From positions 806,001 to 870,000 of the forward strand of contig CP012820.1 in assembly GCA_001936135.1 (NCBI GenBank): a stretch of DNA of 64,000 bases, in the 5' to 3' direction. Made by a program: the position numbers and the translations under genes. This DNA comes from Saccharomycopsis fibuligera x Saccharomycopsis cf. fibuligera. Its lineage: Eukaryota > Ascomycota > Saccharomycetes > Ascoideales > Saccharomycopsidaceae. Below are positions 10,701 through 21,054 of the stretch, piece after piece (positions within the stretch are counted from its first letter, which is position 1; every line of letters starts with the position of its first letter). The notes under the pieces are model-generated. The model was not told the DNA's origin. It saw only the letters and a program-made list of their open reading frames with translations, and made no database searches.

Positions 10701-10889
10701 CAATCTCATCAACATCAACAACAGCATATACCAGTTTCCGAGCATCATCCGTTGCATTATGAGCAAGCAGCGAACTCGCTTGCGGACGCCTATGGCGTAT
10801 TTTCCCAATCGTATGGATACGAAGCAGAATTTGATCCAGACATTGAGGATCATGCACCGTTTGGGCTATTGCCATTCAATCCATCGTGA
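7752..10889 (+). CDS. BAS1: BAS1 homologue, three-repeat Myb transcription factor
   Basis: Bas1 activates purine, histidine and one-carbon genes together with Pho2 in S. cerevisiae. The 1045-aa product carries the diagnostic N-terminus (EVTESLGYQT in S. cerevisiae, QITESLGYQT here, residues 34-43). It has Myb repeats R1 (51-203), R2 (211-256, W213/W232) and R3 (265-310, W267/W286/W305), and SLDPNLKKGRWT and PSLTCRNRWRKIIT match almost exactly. A weaker central match (about 575-640, ending QHNHYY) may be the regulatory BIRD region. GYDLWDNM and the C-terminal LPFNPS also have counterparts. R1 is split by about 100 residues of Ser/Ala/Gly/Thr-rich sequence (77-175). Poly-Asn fills nt 10250-10365. 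CTG codons cluster in low-complexity tracts. The protein is longer than S. cerevisiae Bas1 (811 aa), mostly through repeats. Confidence 0.95.
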   Translation: MPKSNLPATPLKGAKVSGRKKATKKRTTPIDPLQITESLGYQTFRRETRKPWTQQEDALLTKLVEETLRENGIIIQRDHNHSCHGRPSQLLVLLVLLLGSSAGSSAGSSAGSSGSSSHSSNSDNVSSTTASTTASTTASTPPSSSGSTASSSSGPSGQTGGVIYTRPLPSGFTGYNDLVSWDKIAKQLQGRKPKDCRKRWSNSLDPNLKKGRWTKAEDQLLLAAHRAHGPSWQKVALEIPGRTDDQCAKRYIEVLDPSMTEDRLRGWDVDEDLLLISLVKTHGTRWRTVSYKMNSRPSLTCRNRWRKIITDVTRGKAHQSVVAAVQKVQEAADQASAAPSTPTSSRPSSGKRSSKDAAANTTAASSTTATTNAKASSSSSKAKNEANGALSAANTPTLTLDFNKLASSYSGSSLPNHSSTSSTTTTPVTQLSKTFAKAIIDEQYNGSLDAHRHNSLDYGFAGTANPLLLLLLLLHTFAPHAHGGKLGSIASEAEQTFAGLQSAIDEDAGARSHSSGSNISDPLQSPVVLTDDGINDVFDNPVSSDFMFGSGVTGGNRNLASNVNIQPKQLKKLPAEIEYKCLIQDKNGKILNLSDVMGQNVGNSFANLQSNSITSKAVIHSLINKCKEEGLSISLFQHNHYYNGNNNGGESSCIDNNPQSRGQNVPPPPPPPPLSSSSRLYSASGARPPNLSPQTHQQIHQHEMSLDNESYQNLISVSRKQVPMSTSGINKRSSLTSTPSINPRRKSVSSVSSATSSKFSRSPKSRSNVNSVNTTPYAADGSATLHKSALYNKKAVYDNEEQEEGYDLWDNMNRGKLASISAGTISSSGMVKGNNNHNNNNHNNNHNNNNGNNSNSNNSNNNNGNNNNNLNHHSHRNTIPGSITSVPLADISPANAYNGLIDNQYLGCGDAATAATNLSSQHTLQFQHPLSGSSLLDSAQFSSKSLPGVPDDDSVLHAGNPLDGFNTANNQYGGGSSSLAHTHQSHQHQQQHIPVSEHHPLHYEQAANSLADAYGVFSQSYGYEAEFDPDIEDHAPFGLLPFNPS

Positions 10890-11640
10890 AGCATGATATT
10901 AATTGTCAGTCATTTCATCAGCTCAAACATTTCAGTTTTCTATTTGCAATTGTATTATGTACATGTTCTTTTTTTGTTTCTATTTTCAAGTGGTTTCTGA
11001 GTGGGTTTTCTAAGCCTCGTTATTTTTTTCTTTTTTTGTTTCATTTCATGTTGTGTTGTATTATTACTAGCCGTCTATGCTGTTTAGTTACTTATCTTTG
11101 TTTCCGTACTCCTTTGCGAATGTGTTAATGTTGCATACTACTTGAAAGCATATACTGTTACCTTTTTTCAAGGTTTTTTCGACGTCTTTGATCCATCTTT
11201 ATTGGTTTTTTATTTTTATTTATTTATTTATTTTTTGTTTGGGATGCGAAGGTTTTTTTTTTTTCTTTTTGTATATTCCAGGAGTTTATTTTTTTTTATC
11301 AAAAATTTATTGTTGTTTGAAGTTTGCTTTATTTTTTACTTTTTTTCTGTCATCTTGCATTCCATGAAAAATCAGAAAAGATTGAAAGGCGTTTTTCTTG
11401 CTCAATTTCAGCGTTATATTGCATATTGCAATACTATTTTTTCGGTTACCATTCATATAAATATCTCCATGCTGGATTTCGAGTTATGCCATCAAATGGC
11501 TAAGTCACCAAATGTTTAGTTGAATCGTCAATTACATTTTCATTTTCTATTGCAAGTTGCATACACGCCAAATTTTTAACCACCAAAGCGAACCCAGACA
11601 ATGTGATTAAACTTTCTGAATTTCTATAAAATGCAATAAC

Positions 11641-11682
<42 letters not shown>

Positions 11683-11969
11683 TAAAATAAAAGAAAAAAA
11701 ATATTTCAGAAATTTGACAACCCAGATGAAAGAAAGGAGTCATTTATCAGTGAGCAAAAGCTCATTTATCAAGAACACCAGCCGTACGTTAACCCCGCAA
11801 CATATCTGTCAGCTCATTTCAATTTTGCATCACTCAATAATTGTTATCAGCTGTTTACATCTACAATATCGCACATTTGATGCGTGTTTGGCTATCAAAA
11901 TTTATGTTGAGACTTTTGTTAGCCGCTTTGTCATTTTTTCTCTCTGGTACTTTCCCTTTGCCTGGTTTG

Positions 11970-12004
<35 letters not shown>

Positions 12005-13667
12005 TTCAGATGATTCTTGCAATAATGACCTGCTTTCCACTCTTTTTTTTTTTTTTTTTTTTTTACCTGTTTTGCTTTGTGAACTTTTTTGTCTGGTTCG
12101 GTTTTTGAATAGCACTCTTATTTTACGTTATACTTGCCTTGAAGTCTTTTTCGTTCCCAGCCCCTCCTCCTCTTGGCTCACTCTCTTTGCGTATCTTTAT
12201 GTCCTTTTTTTTTTTTTTCTCCCTCCGTTTTACTCTTTATGACTACCACCCACTTCTCTCGCTGTACAGAAGCACATAGCTTCCTGCTTTCTCTGCTTTT
12301 TTCTCTGTTAATTCTGGGCTGCTTTTTTCCACTACAACAATTTTGATTTCTCGGGTCTTTTTTCTACTATTTCAACCTGGATAACTAGAAGGCGTTGGCT
12401 TATCTTCTTCTCATCACCCTATAGCTTTTCGCCATTATCACCAAGTTTTATTTTACAACGCCATGGGACACTCGTTTGATTTTTATTTCTATCCTGCTTT
12501 TTGAGCTCTGATATTATAAATAGAAGGCATACACACTCGTTTTTTTCCTGCAAATGCTTAAGCCATAAAGCACACACCATAAAACACAAACCATAAAAGC
12601 GACGAACCTGTGCCCATTGGTGCTAACATTTGTTGTCATGTGACAAATAGCAGAACTTTGGTTCATCGCTGGCGGACGATAGCATGTAGAATGCTCTAAT
12701 AAAAGCCAAAAGACTAAAAGGCATTGGGCCTTTAACAATGAGCTGTGTAGCTACCTGTCCACATATATGTCTGAACGCACGCGTTGACATGCCTGTTAGA
12801 GATCTTGTCTGGCCAGATAGGGCCAAAAGCCAACACTCTACAGAGAAGGCGACCCCTCTGTTCTGTGCTGGCGAAGCAAGAGCCGGTCTTTTGCAACAAG
12901 CACACGTTGGCTATGGCGCTCGCTCACTAGCTATGTATGTGCGGCTTTCTCCCATAGCAGAAACACGACGCATGTGCTCGAGAGAGTGGTGTTGTGTTGG
13001 CTCTTTGCTTTGCTCAGTAGCGCAAACAACAATCCTCGTCTGCCGCCCTGTGGACAGGTGTGCGGCGTGCAATTTACTTACATCTTGTTTTGTATGCGTA
13101 GGTAAATTAGTGAATAGCCAAGTACGGAAGAAAGAAAGTGATTAGTCTCCCACTGCTCCAGCTTGAAACCCGATTGAGAGGAACAAAAGACAAAAATAAG
13201 CTCGCCGAACCTACGAAAACCACGAACTCAAGCAAGTCACCTTTCTATATATATATATTTACTTGCTCTTGTTCTTGTTCTTCTTCTTCTTCGTCTTCTT
13301 CTTCTTGTTCTTCTTCTTCCTCTTGTCATCGGCTCGCTAATAACAAAACGCTCTTCGACTCACTTTCGCATTGCCTTCCACGCGGCTCACCAGCGCCTCC
13401 ACCGATTCTATTGTCGTGCCGCCGATCTTCCCATCCCATCACATTTGACCGCAACTGTCACTAGTACTGGCAGAAAAAAGGAGTCCAGCGCCAGCGAAGT
13501 CATCGCATCTCATCTCATCTCGTGGCACGGCCAAGCGCTAGCATATACAGACAGCGCTTATCCAACAGCCAATAGACTAGACACCGCTGCTATTGCCCAG
13601 TCTTCTGACGCTCCGTGACCGTACCAAAAGCACAAGGCAATAGCATAATAAACAGCAAACAGCTACC
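10890..13667. other. 2.8-kb intergenic region with long A and T tracts
   Basis: This lies between BAS1 and the next plus-strand gene. The first 600 bp are T-rich (BAS1 3' UTR). Homopolymers include about 38 A at 11642-11679 and T runs near 11977-12002 and 12043-12063. A CTT/TTG-rich microsatellite lies at 13263-13325. A frame at 12738-13145 could encode 135 aa but is Cys-rich without any family resemblance, and I do not call it. The right part is presumably a long promoter and leader for the orphan gene. Confidence 0.55.
11642..11679. repeat. Poly-A tract, about 38 nt
   Basis: An uninterrupted A run followed by an A-rich segment. It is a homopolymer with no sign of a retroposed copy such as a neighbouring gene fragment or flanking duplication. 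Confidence 0.9.
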
Positions 13668-15998
13668 ATGGGAGCAATCACTGCCGCAGCGCCAATGGCA
13701 GTGGCAACCCCGGTCAGATCTGCGGAATATCATCACCACCATCTTTATCACCATAATCATCGACGCTGTCCCGCCGTCCCAACCCCAAAGCCACTCGACC
13801 TCAAGCCGCTTCAATCTCAACCGCGTGCCAGTAATCATAACAGTGCTCGTCTGTTGTCCGCCATTAGTTCGCCAAAAGCTCGAGACTGCCGTCCCCAAAG
13901 GCCTGCGTCGTCGTCTACTGCTGCCACGGCCACATCTACAAGTGCGTCTGCGATAGCTGCAGCAATGCCAAAGAGGAACATGGCCGCCACTGATGGCTCT
14001 ACAGCCGCTAGCAACATCAGCGCGTTGATAGGAAACGAGGATCATCATGATGATATCGGAGAAAGCGTTAGCAGCAACATCAGCGCCAACAACAAAAAAT
14101 ATAGCAACAACGTTAAAAAGATACAGTATTTCAAAAGAAAATTCACTTCCACCTACAACACATTCAAAAAATCAATAAAGTTGAGCAATGCCGGCGCCGG
14201 GGACCATGGCAACATTGCTGCCAATAGTTGCGATAATGCTAATGACGATTCATATCAGGGTTTTGAAAGCGCCAGCAACGTCAAGCAAAGCGCCAGAACC
14301 AGCAGCAGGTCCATCGAAAGAACAAGCAAAAAAGACGATGGAGCAAAGAATTTTACTTTGCAAGTTGGGCCTCCTGCCAATGGTGCTGGATACGGCAACG
14401 ACAGTAGTGACAATTTTGACAGCGATCTCATCATCACCAATAGTAAAAGGTACAGCAACAGTTTGCAGGGAAACCGCAAAAGAAAACGGTTTTCCAGAAA
14501 CACTATGGCGAATTCCAATGAAACGAATACAAAAAGGGGTGCTCTACTGCATGTTGAACGGCGCCCAGTGATGGTTGTTGACACTGGACCATTAGAAGCC
14601 AGCGCTGCTACCACAAGCAGAAATAACAGTAACGCTGGAATCAAACAAAAGCCTGCTGAGGATGATGACGGCACAGAAGATGATGACGACACAGAAGATG
14701 ACGCTAGCAGCGAAGAGTATATCTGCCATGATGGTAATATCATTGGAAACTTTGCTGCTGTTGATGGCAGTACTGTTTCTGGCACTAATAATTATGATCA
14801 TCAATCGCCAGCATACTATACGCATTTTCCATATGGCCGTACTCTATCAACCACAAATATGGTGAACTATTGTGAAGCGCTAAACTCTTCCACTCAACCG
14901 AATTTGCTCGACGATAATGACTCGAGCTTAGTGGGACTGGACTCATCCATCAATAATGGCAACATACACGATATTCTGGCGGCTGCCACCACTGCCACCG
15001 CTAAGGCAACCTCAAAAGCAAACGCAAATGACGCTCTCGGTAGTAATACCGATAACGGCAAAGCTGCGCTTCTGAGATTACACCAATTTGAAGAAGAAGG
15101 TGTTGCTAGCTATGGAGATCACGATGGCATTTGGGCATTACATGAAGACGAAAGCACATTTGTTGGCCCGTTGCCTTTAAGGCTCGATACGAGTAGTAGC
15201 AATGACATTCATTATATCAGCAGCGATAATTTCAATGACAACAATCTTAACGTGAACTCAAGTATCAACACTCATACCAACACTAACCCTACTTCTGATT
15301 GTAACAATTACGCCTATATTACTGACTATTTGGGCAGCAGCAGCAGCGATGATTACGCGCTTAATGGATACTCTCCTCATCTGCACACCACTACTACTTA
15401 CCAAGCTATAAATCCCACCAATAATTTGCATCCTTCAACTTTGCTAAATGAAGATAACGTTAGTAATGGCAAAACTGTCGATACTAATAGACATCGCCAA
15501 GCTTCTGTGCTGGAACCCCTGGCAGGATTTTCTGTTCAATCACAGCGAGGGCGTCAGCGTCTGCAAACATCAGCAGATGTAAACAGTCGTAATAATGAAT
15601 ATCGTCTTGACAGCTACAGTCCAAACTACAATCACAATAATGAACATAGTTACATTGAAGATCATAGCTATAATGAAGATCTCAGCAGCACTACTATTGA
15701 TAGAAGCTATTCTAGCGGAGACCAAATCAATGGTGAATTCACCGCGATTTCAAGAGAGTCAATTGAACAGATAATTCAGCAAATATTCGACATTCCAAAT
15801 CAAGCGGCAAATAATAATACTAATGGAAACGGTAATGCTAATATGACTGGCTCAACTGCTAGAGCTAGTTCGGGAAGTGGTAATGGTAACGGCAGTGGTA
15901 GGACAGGTCAAGTATCATCAATTTATTTTGAAATGACTATTGATATATTTGATATTACTGAGGGGGAAGAAAATGAGGGTAATTTGTATGGTTTCTGA
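13668..15998 (+). CDS. Asn/Ser-rich protein of unknown function
   Basis: A 776-codon frame from ATG with an A at -3 (CTACCATGG). I do not recognise the family. The N-terminus has a His-rich stretch. Residues near 140-170 hold a basic, aromatic segment (KKIQYFKRKFTSTYNTFKK) that looks like the most ordered part. An acidic run (EDDDGTEDDDDTEDD) follows near residue 330, then long Asn/Ser/Thr/Tyr-rich sequence. The C-terminus (SSIYFEMTIDIFDITEGEE) again looks structured. The protein could start at a later ATG at nt 13965 (MPKRNM), because the first 100 residues are compositionally odd and overlap a long frame in another phase. Neighbours BAS1 and SAF1 give no functional hint. Confidence 0.75.
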   Translation: MGAITAAAPMAVATPVRSAEYHHHHLYHHNHRRCPAVPTPKPLDLKPLQSQPRASNHNSARLLSAISSPKARDCRPQRPASSSTAATATSTSASAIAAAMPKRNMAATDGSTAASNISALIGNEDHHDDIGESVSSNISANNKKYSNNVKKIQYFKRKFTSTYNTFKKSIKLSNAGAGDHGNIAANSCDNANDDSYQGFESASNVKQSARTSSRSIERTSKKDDGAKNFTLQVGPPANGAGYGNDSSDNFDSDLIITNSKRYSNSLQGNRKRKRFSRNTMANSNETNTKRGALLHVERRPVMVVDTGPLEASAATTSRNNSNAGIKQKPAEDDDGTEDDDDTEDDASSEEYICHDGNIIGNFAAVDGSTVSGTNNYDHQSPAYYTHFPYGRTLSTTNMVNYCEALNSSTQPNLLDDNDSSLVGLDSSINNGNIHDILAAATTATAKATSKANANDALGSNTDNGKAALLRLHQFEEEGVASYGDHDGIWALHEDESTFVGPLPLRLDTSSSNDIHYISSDNFNDNNLNVNSSINTHTNTNPTSDCNNYAYITDYLGSSSSDDYALNGYSPHLHTTTTYQAINPTNNLHPSTLLNEDNVSNGKTVDTNRHRQASVLEPLAGFSVQSQRGRQRLQTSADVNSRNNEYRLDSYSPNYNHNNEHSYIEDHSYNEDLSSTTIDRSYSSGDQINGEFTAISRESIEQIIQQIFDIPNQAANNNTNGNGNANMTGSTARASSGSGNGNGSGRTGQVSSIYFEMTIDIFDITEGEENEGNLYGF

Positions 15999-16600
15999 TA
16001 TAACATAAAAAGAGCTGCTTTTGCTGGTTTTGTAATCTGGTATACCAGTTTCTTTCACTTCATATGATCGGTTGTTATTTTTTTTTTTTCTATATTTTGC
16101 TTTTTCTTATTACTTTGGCTTTCATATTTCTGGCTAACTTCTGCCTGGTTTTGACTTTCACTTTTTCTTGACTTTTTAATTGGAAGTAATTTTCACTCGT
16201 TGTATTTTATTAGTATTTCATCTGTTCTTTATTTATGCTTCTATTTCTTTCATACGCTAATTTTATTGTTTTTTATACCTTTTTCTTTTTTTGCTTATCT
16301 TTCTTTCCTGCTCCTTTTGTACTGGTTTTTCATTTGCTTTCCTAGATTGTTATTTATTTTCCAAAAATTTCTATAATTTCTGATAGTCTTTCTCATTAAT
16401 TTTACTCATGTGTGTCTTCCATTTATTATTTTTAAATGTTTTTCCCTACACCTAACTTTCTGCAACCATTTATTATTCTACTTCTCCTCTGTGTTCTTGT
16501 AATCACTCGCGCCTGGGTTTCAAATACGTTTATTATTCTAATATCTAAACAAAAATTATTCAAAGCTAATTTCAATCTATAAATGTAAGGCAAAGAAACA
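15999..16600. other. Convergent intergenic region, T-rich
   Basis: This separates the 3' ends of the orphan gene (plus) and SAF1 (minus). It is pyrimidine-rich with many short T runs, as expected for 3' UTR and terminator sequence. I see no gene. Confidence 0.6.
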
Positions 16601-18517
16601 TTACACTTTTGTAGCAATAATAGCAGACGATTGCCATCCAGAAGCAGCCACCGCCAAAGCTACTTTTCCCTCGCCCAACTCCACTTTTGTTGGCCGGTGT
16701 ACCCTCATATCGCCCCATCCTTCTCTTCTAACTACATCGTCCCGACCACCATTTTTCTCTCTGATTTCATCAAACGAGCCTAATCCAAGTGATCCACACG
16801 ACTGACTTTCTAGCCCCCAACTCACTAACTCTCCATCAGCGAAAAGTGCCAAACAATGATAATCTCCCATGGTGACATTAATACATTTCTTGTGTTGCAA
16901 TTCAGGAATCAATTGAGGACGGGAATCAGGATGGTATGTTTTTAATTCATGATCAAATTTACTAATATCAGTACTATCCTTGGTGCCAAGGAGAACCTTG
17001 TCAAAGTTAGTGAATATAGCAAAGTTGCGAAAATTACCCACTATTTTAATAAATTTTTCTCTTTCTTGCTGTCTGTGCTGCCGCTGCTGCTGATGTTGTT
17101 GTTGCTGTTGCTGATTAGTGTTATTGCTCTCTCCATTCTGCTTGTCCAAAAAGTTATTGAATGATAACACATCATATGCTTCCACGGCGCCAACATGGTC
17201 AAATGGGTCAATATCAAGCCTATGCAAGTATCCATCAGCTGTAACATAGAGCAAGAAATTTTCTCCCAAGAAATAATCTACTACTCTTTTGTTTCCCTCG
17301 GTGGCAGATGTATTTCTAATGATACGCAAGTTTACATTAACTGCATCATCAATGCGGTTTCCCTTGCGTAATGGGTCTCTAGTATTCCAAATCACCAAGC
17401 CGATGCCTTGAATAAAACATGAACTCAATGACCATCCAGCTAAAATCTTGGTAATGATATTTTTTGCAGGGTTTTCAATAATGGATTTATTATTATTATT
17501 GTTGTTGTTGTTTGGTTGGGTAAACTTGAGACGAACCCCAGTCTGTTGATCAGGACGATCCCATGACCAGACCTGATTTTTGGAATCAAGAGCAATGAAA
17601 TGACTGCGCCCACTGCTAATAGTGACGATTCGCAAATTTTTGGTATTTTCCGTACGGGGCAATTCTCTATGACTGATAAACCTTGAATTTTTGTCAACAA
17701 GCTGAATTTCTTTCAATGAAGCAGGGCTGTAAAAATCGTTCTCATCTAGCATTTCGCCAGGCACTGCAGGCGCCGCTTCTGGCCTAGTTGCTGCCGACAG
17801 TGGGTTTGGCATACTAAGAGAAAAATTGTTAAACGTTACCAAATTGTGCACTTGTTGATTATCAGCATCACGGAAAATATCATAGTCTGGCTCAGATGGT
17901 GCTGGTGGTTCAGGGTACCGTGGATTGTGGCCAATTGTGAAGACATTTCCATTACTGGAAAGCACTTCGAAGGTGTAGCCTCCCGCACTGACATCAACTA
18001 AAATGATACCATCGTGGTTGTCGCCAACGTTTTCTTCTTCATTATTAGCGTGAACATTAGCATTAGAAGAATTGGTGTCGCTGCGTAAACCCAATCTCAA
18101 TCTCTTTGGTAACGAGAACGATTTTGTTTTTTGCTTGTAAAAAGCCTTCACCTCAGTAGGTTTACTAACGTTCTTGCTATTCAATTGCATAGTAATGTTT
18201 TCCCTCGGCACATCATCGATCCGGTATCCAAGTCTTCCGCCCAGAGATTTGCCCCAAGTATATAACTTTGAGGTTAATCTTAGCCGGTACAATTGAGGCC
18301 AATTGTTAGCTGTGATGGCAAGTGGTGCGGCAGTGTCTTCGCCAAACTGTTTGCGGAAAAGCAACTGATACACAAACGAGGTATTGAGGATCTGGCGTAG
18401 CGTGTGGTTTTTGATCTTGGTCAATGCAACAATGTCGCTGTACTCCAACTGAGGCAAAATATGAAATAAAATGATCTCTGGTCCAAGATCTGTGATTGCT
18501 GCTGAGGAAGAAGGCAT
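16601..18517 (-). CDS. SAF1: SAF1-like F-box protein with RCC1-type repeats
   Basis: The 638-aa product matches the length and layout of S. cerevisiae Saf1 (637 aa). Saf1 is the F-box subunit of an SCF ubiquitin ligase that recruits vacuolar and processing-type substrates, such as adenine deaminase Aah1, for degradation. An F-box occupies about residues 9-55 (LGPEIILFHILPQLEYSDIVALTKI). RCC1-like blades follow: YTWGKSLGGRLGYRI near residue 95, SSGRSHFIALDSKNQVWSW near 300, and GDYHCLALFADGELVSWGLE near 550. Asn and Gln runs interrupt the propeller in presumed loops. The ATG is the first in frame and there is no intron signal. The link to purine metabolism is shared with BAS1 upstream, but I would not read adjacency as an operon-like relation. 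Confidence 0.9.
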   Translation of the reverse strand: MPSSSAAITDLGPEIILFHILPQLEYSDIVALTKIKNHTLRQILNTSFVYQLLFRKQFGEDTAAPLAITANNWPQLYRLRLTSKLYTWGKSLGGRLGYRIDDVPRENITMQLNSKNVSKPTEVKAFYKQKTKSFSLPKRLRLGLRSDTNSSNANVHANNEEENVGDNHDGIILVDVSAGGYTFEVLSSNGNVFTIGHNPRYPEPPAPSEPDYDIFRDADNQQVHNLVTFNNFSLSMPNPLSAATRPEAAPAVPGEMLDENDFYSPASLKEIQLVDKNSRFISHRELPRTENTKNLRIVTISSGRSHFIALDSKNQVWSWDRPDQQTGVRLKFTQPNNNNNNNNKSIIENPAKNIITKILAGWSLSSCFIQGIGLVIWNTRDPLRKGNRIDDAVNVNLRIIRNTSATEGNKRVVDYFLGENFLLYVTADGYLHRLDIDPFDHVGAVEAYDVLSFNNFLDKQNGESNNTNQQQQQQHQQQRQHRQQEREKFIKIVGNFRNFAIFTNFDKVLLGTKDSTDISKFDHELKTYHPDSRPQLIPELQHKKCINVTMGDYHCLALFADGELVSWGLESQSCGSLGLGSFDEIREKNGGRDDVVRREGWGDMRVHRPTKVELGEGKVALAVAASGWQSSAIIATKV

Positions 18518-19064
18518 TGCTTTGGTGTTGTTACTGGGATTTCTTTGTATTGTTTTGTTTTTGGGTATTGTCTTTTGTGCTTTTCAAGTGTTTATGGCCT
18601 TCGGTAAGGAAGCTAGGTAAAGAGATCAGGGTGGGAAGAGGTGTGGTCTTAAGTGGGCAATGAGGCAGTTTCTGATATCAAATCAAGCAAAGCTCTGCGC
18701 GGAACGTTGCTGTCACTATTGTCATGCGTAGTGACGCACAAGGAAGCGTGCTGCGGCGATGCGCTTACTTCCAAGAAATTGACAAAAACAACATCTACAA
18801 CTTCATCTACAGTGGAGAAGAGGCTGGATAGATAGGGTATTGAGAGAGTCAATGATGAAAAAGCGTGTCTAATATAAAAGCATACCGCGAAAAAGAACCA
18901 CAAAGAAAACAAAGAAAATAAAGAAACCGAAGAGATACAAGACCAAAATTGAAAAACGCATAAACATCTAGGGCCAAGCCTCAGATTGGAAAACAGTATT
19001 CGACAGCACCAGCAAAAATACAAATGCAGAGTAGCTGGGAATTAGACAAACCGCGTGCGCGTTT
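18518..19064. other. SAF1 upstream / PEP12 downstream intergenic region
   Basis: Both flanking genes are on the minus strand, so this is the SAF1 promoter plus the PEP12 3' UTR. I see no repeat or RNA gene. Confidence 0.5.
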
Positions 19065-19988
19065 TCACGTAAGAGCCAACACAACAATCATGAGCAAGAA
19101 AATAAGTACCGCACAAATCAAAATAAGACACTTCCTCGTTTTCATGCTGCGTCGTTGATTTCTATTAGCCCTCACCAATTCCGCATCGGCATACTTAACG
19201 CTATCGCTGAAATTGTTGAGGTTGTTTTCAATATTGTCAATCACGAATCCTTGATCGTTCACTAGTGTGTCCAAATCTTTGAAAATGACATTTAGTTCTG
19301 AAATTGATGACTCGATATTCTGTATTTCTTCTTCTCGCTGATTTATCAATTGGGTATGGTATACTAGTTCTTCGTTATTTATAGGGTCTAGTTCTTTTAT
19401 TAGCTGGGGCTGCTGCTGCAATTGCTGTTGCTGCTGCTGCTTACTGGAAACAGAGCCAACCCCATGTTGCTGTTCCTCTTCTTCGTTGACGAGTAGCTGA
19501 TTAAGTTCTTTCTTTTCAATAAACTGCTTGAACTCCTGTTGTGTGTCTTGGAACAACAGTAGCGATGACGATATCTCTCTCAATATTTTCTCCTTTTGAA
19601 GCGTCTGATTCTTGGTCAATTTCATTGTATCCCCTCCACCATTAATGTGGCTCTCATTGTCAGTATATCCGCCAGCCACGCTGTCGGAGTATTCACCGTG
19701 GGTATTTTGTGATGTGTACTTCGATACTAGCGCATTCTTGGGGCCGTTGAGGCGCTTGAAGGCATCACTGGTTGCGCTGATAAGCTCCAAAATCCGTTGT
19801 TGAATATTAGTGATGTTATTGCTGGTGGACGCACCGTTGAATCGAGTTGCAAGACTGGCCTGGAGCTTCTGGATGTTGTTAATGTTGCTATTAATCTGGA
19901 AAAGACCATTGGAAATTTGCTCGACAACGGCGTTGAAGCCCGTTTCGGAGCTATTTTCCTCTAATTCGCTGGCAATATTAAACAGCAT
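19065..19988 (-). CDS. PEP12: PEP12-type endosomal Qa-SNARE (syntaxin)
   Basis: The 307-aa syntaxin acts in Golgi-to-late-endosome/prevacuolar fusion. The N-terminal Habc region (about 15-170) begins with ISNGLFQINSNINNIQKL, corresponding to AAELFEINGQISTLQQF of S. cerevisiae Pep12. ELDPINNEELVYHTQLINQREEEI (near 195-220) aligns closely with the yeast RDPINNEEFAYQQNLIEQRDQEI. The SNARE helix runs about 212-272 and carries the central-layer Gln in LVNDQGFVIDNIE. A single hydrophobic tail anchor (about 285-306) ends the protein, with a basic RNQRRSMKTRK stop-transfer-like segment before it. A Gln run lies between Habc and the SNARE motif. An in-frame TAA lies 69 bases upstream of this ATG. Vam3 is the alternative, but the conserved segment favours Pep12. 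Confidence 0.92.
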   Translation of the reverse strand: MLFNIASELEENSSETGFNAVVEQISNGLFQINSNINNIQKLQASLATRFNGASTSNNITNIQQRILELISATSDAFKRLNGPKNALVSKYTSQNTHGEYSDSVAGGYTDNESHINGGGDTMKLTKNQTLQKEKILREISSSLLLFQDTQQEFKQFIEKKELNQLLVNEEEEQQHGVGSVSSKQQQQQQLQQQPQLIKELDPINNEELVYHTQLINQREEEIQNIESSISELNVIFKDLDTLVNDQGFVIDNIENNLNNFSDSVKYADAELVRANRNQRRSMKTRKCLILICAVLIFLLMIVVLALT

Positions 19989-21054
19989 TATACTATGTTC
20001 GTTTGTGCTCTGTTGTATCTTGCTAATGATAGTTATCTCTGCTTCTTCTTGTTCTTCTTATGGCGCAGTTGCCACTGCCATTAAACGTCAGAAGATTTTT
20101 GAGGTTACCCGGTCCTAATATGATACCAAGCATCCGGTCCTTATTATCACCACGATGTGCCTAATTGTCCTATATCCTATATCCTATCCTATATCTTGAT
20201 TCCTATATCTTATATCTTATACTCTACAAGAACACAAAACAGTGATATCACAATGAGTTTTTCGTAATACATAACTTGGGATCGTCTTATAGCACTCTAG
20301 ATTAAGAGTGCTTTTCTTTGTCCTTGTCCCTCTGATAATTTGTTTGATAACTCTCCACACGTGCACCATAATAAAACTTATTCGTTGACTGACTGTCAAA
20401 GTCGTATTTTTTGTAAGTCTTTCGGTTTTAAAACTGAAATTGGTACTTATAAGTGAAAAGCTTTGAGAATACCAGAAGCACTGTATTATTGGTGTCAATA
20501 TATTCTAACACATCCGCTTATGGGGTCAACTAACCAATCCTTTCATGGATGATACCTTATTGGTTCACTAGCACATAAGTACCAAGGGAGCAGAATAGTT
20601 TGGTGATATTAACCCATGGATAGTGCTTTTCGGACAACTATGACTTTGGTTTTGATAGTTTCACATTTTTCACTAGTATGTTTTGCCAGTCTTATTGGCA
20701 GAATCAATATTTTCAAAATACCTGCTCGGCTTCACCGTAGAACATTGGCTTCCTTCTAATCAGCGAAGTAAATAAAGTCAACGTCTGCTTCTCATTAATT
20801 CGATGAAATTGAGGTGTAAAATCGCACGAAAACTGGGATCTTGTTGCTAACACTTCTTCACCTTGCTACGCTGCGTCTTAGATCCAGAACACGACGCCAA
20901 AATTCTCCGATCGCCTCTATTTTTTAGTTTTTTTTAGTTTTTTTTTATCTATTTTGGTTTTCTAATTACCTCATCTCACTCATCTGCTAGCGCTGATACA
21001 GGCCCTAATGCTACCACTGCCAAACTTCGCGTTTCCACAACACCATCAATATAG
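19989..21054. other. Divergent promoter region of PEP12 and MLH2
   Basis: About 1.07 kb between divergent starts. It contains a CCTATAT/CTTATAT-type imperfect tandem repeat at about 20166-20222 and a CACGAAAA box at 20825-20832, about 220 bp before the MLH2 ATG. That box matches the SBF/MBF-type CRCGAAAA element of G1/S genes in S. cerevisiae. Its use here is inference. Confidence 0.45.

Noticed and set aside
12738-13145. 135-codon frame upstream of the orphan gene
   Set aside because: Cys-rich mixed composition, no family likeness and no codon bias. It lies in a presumed leader region.
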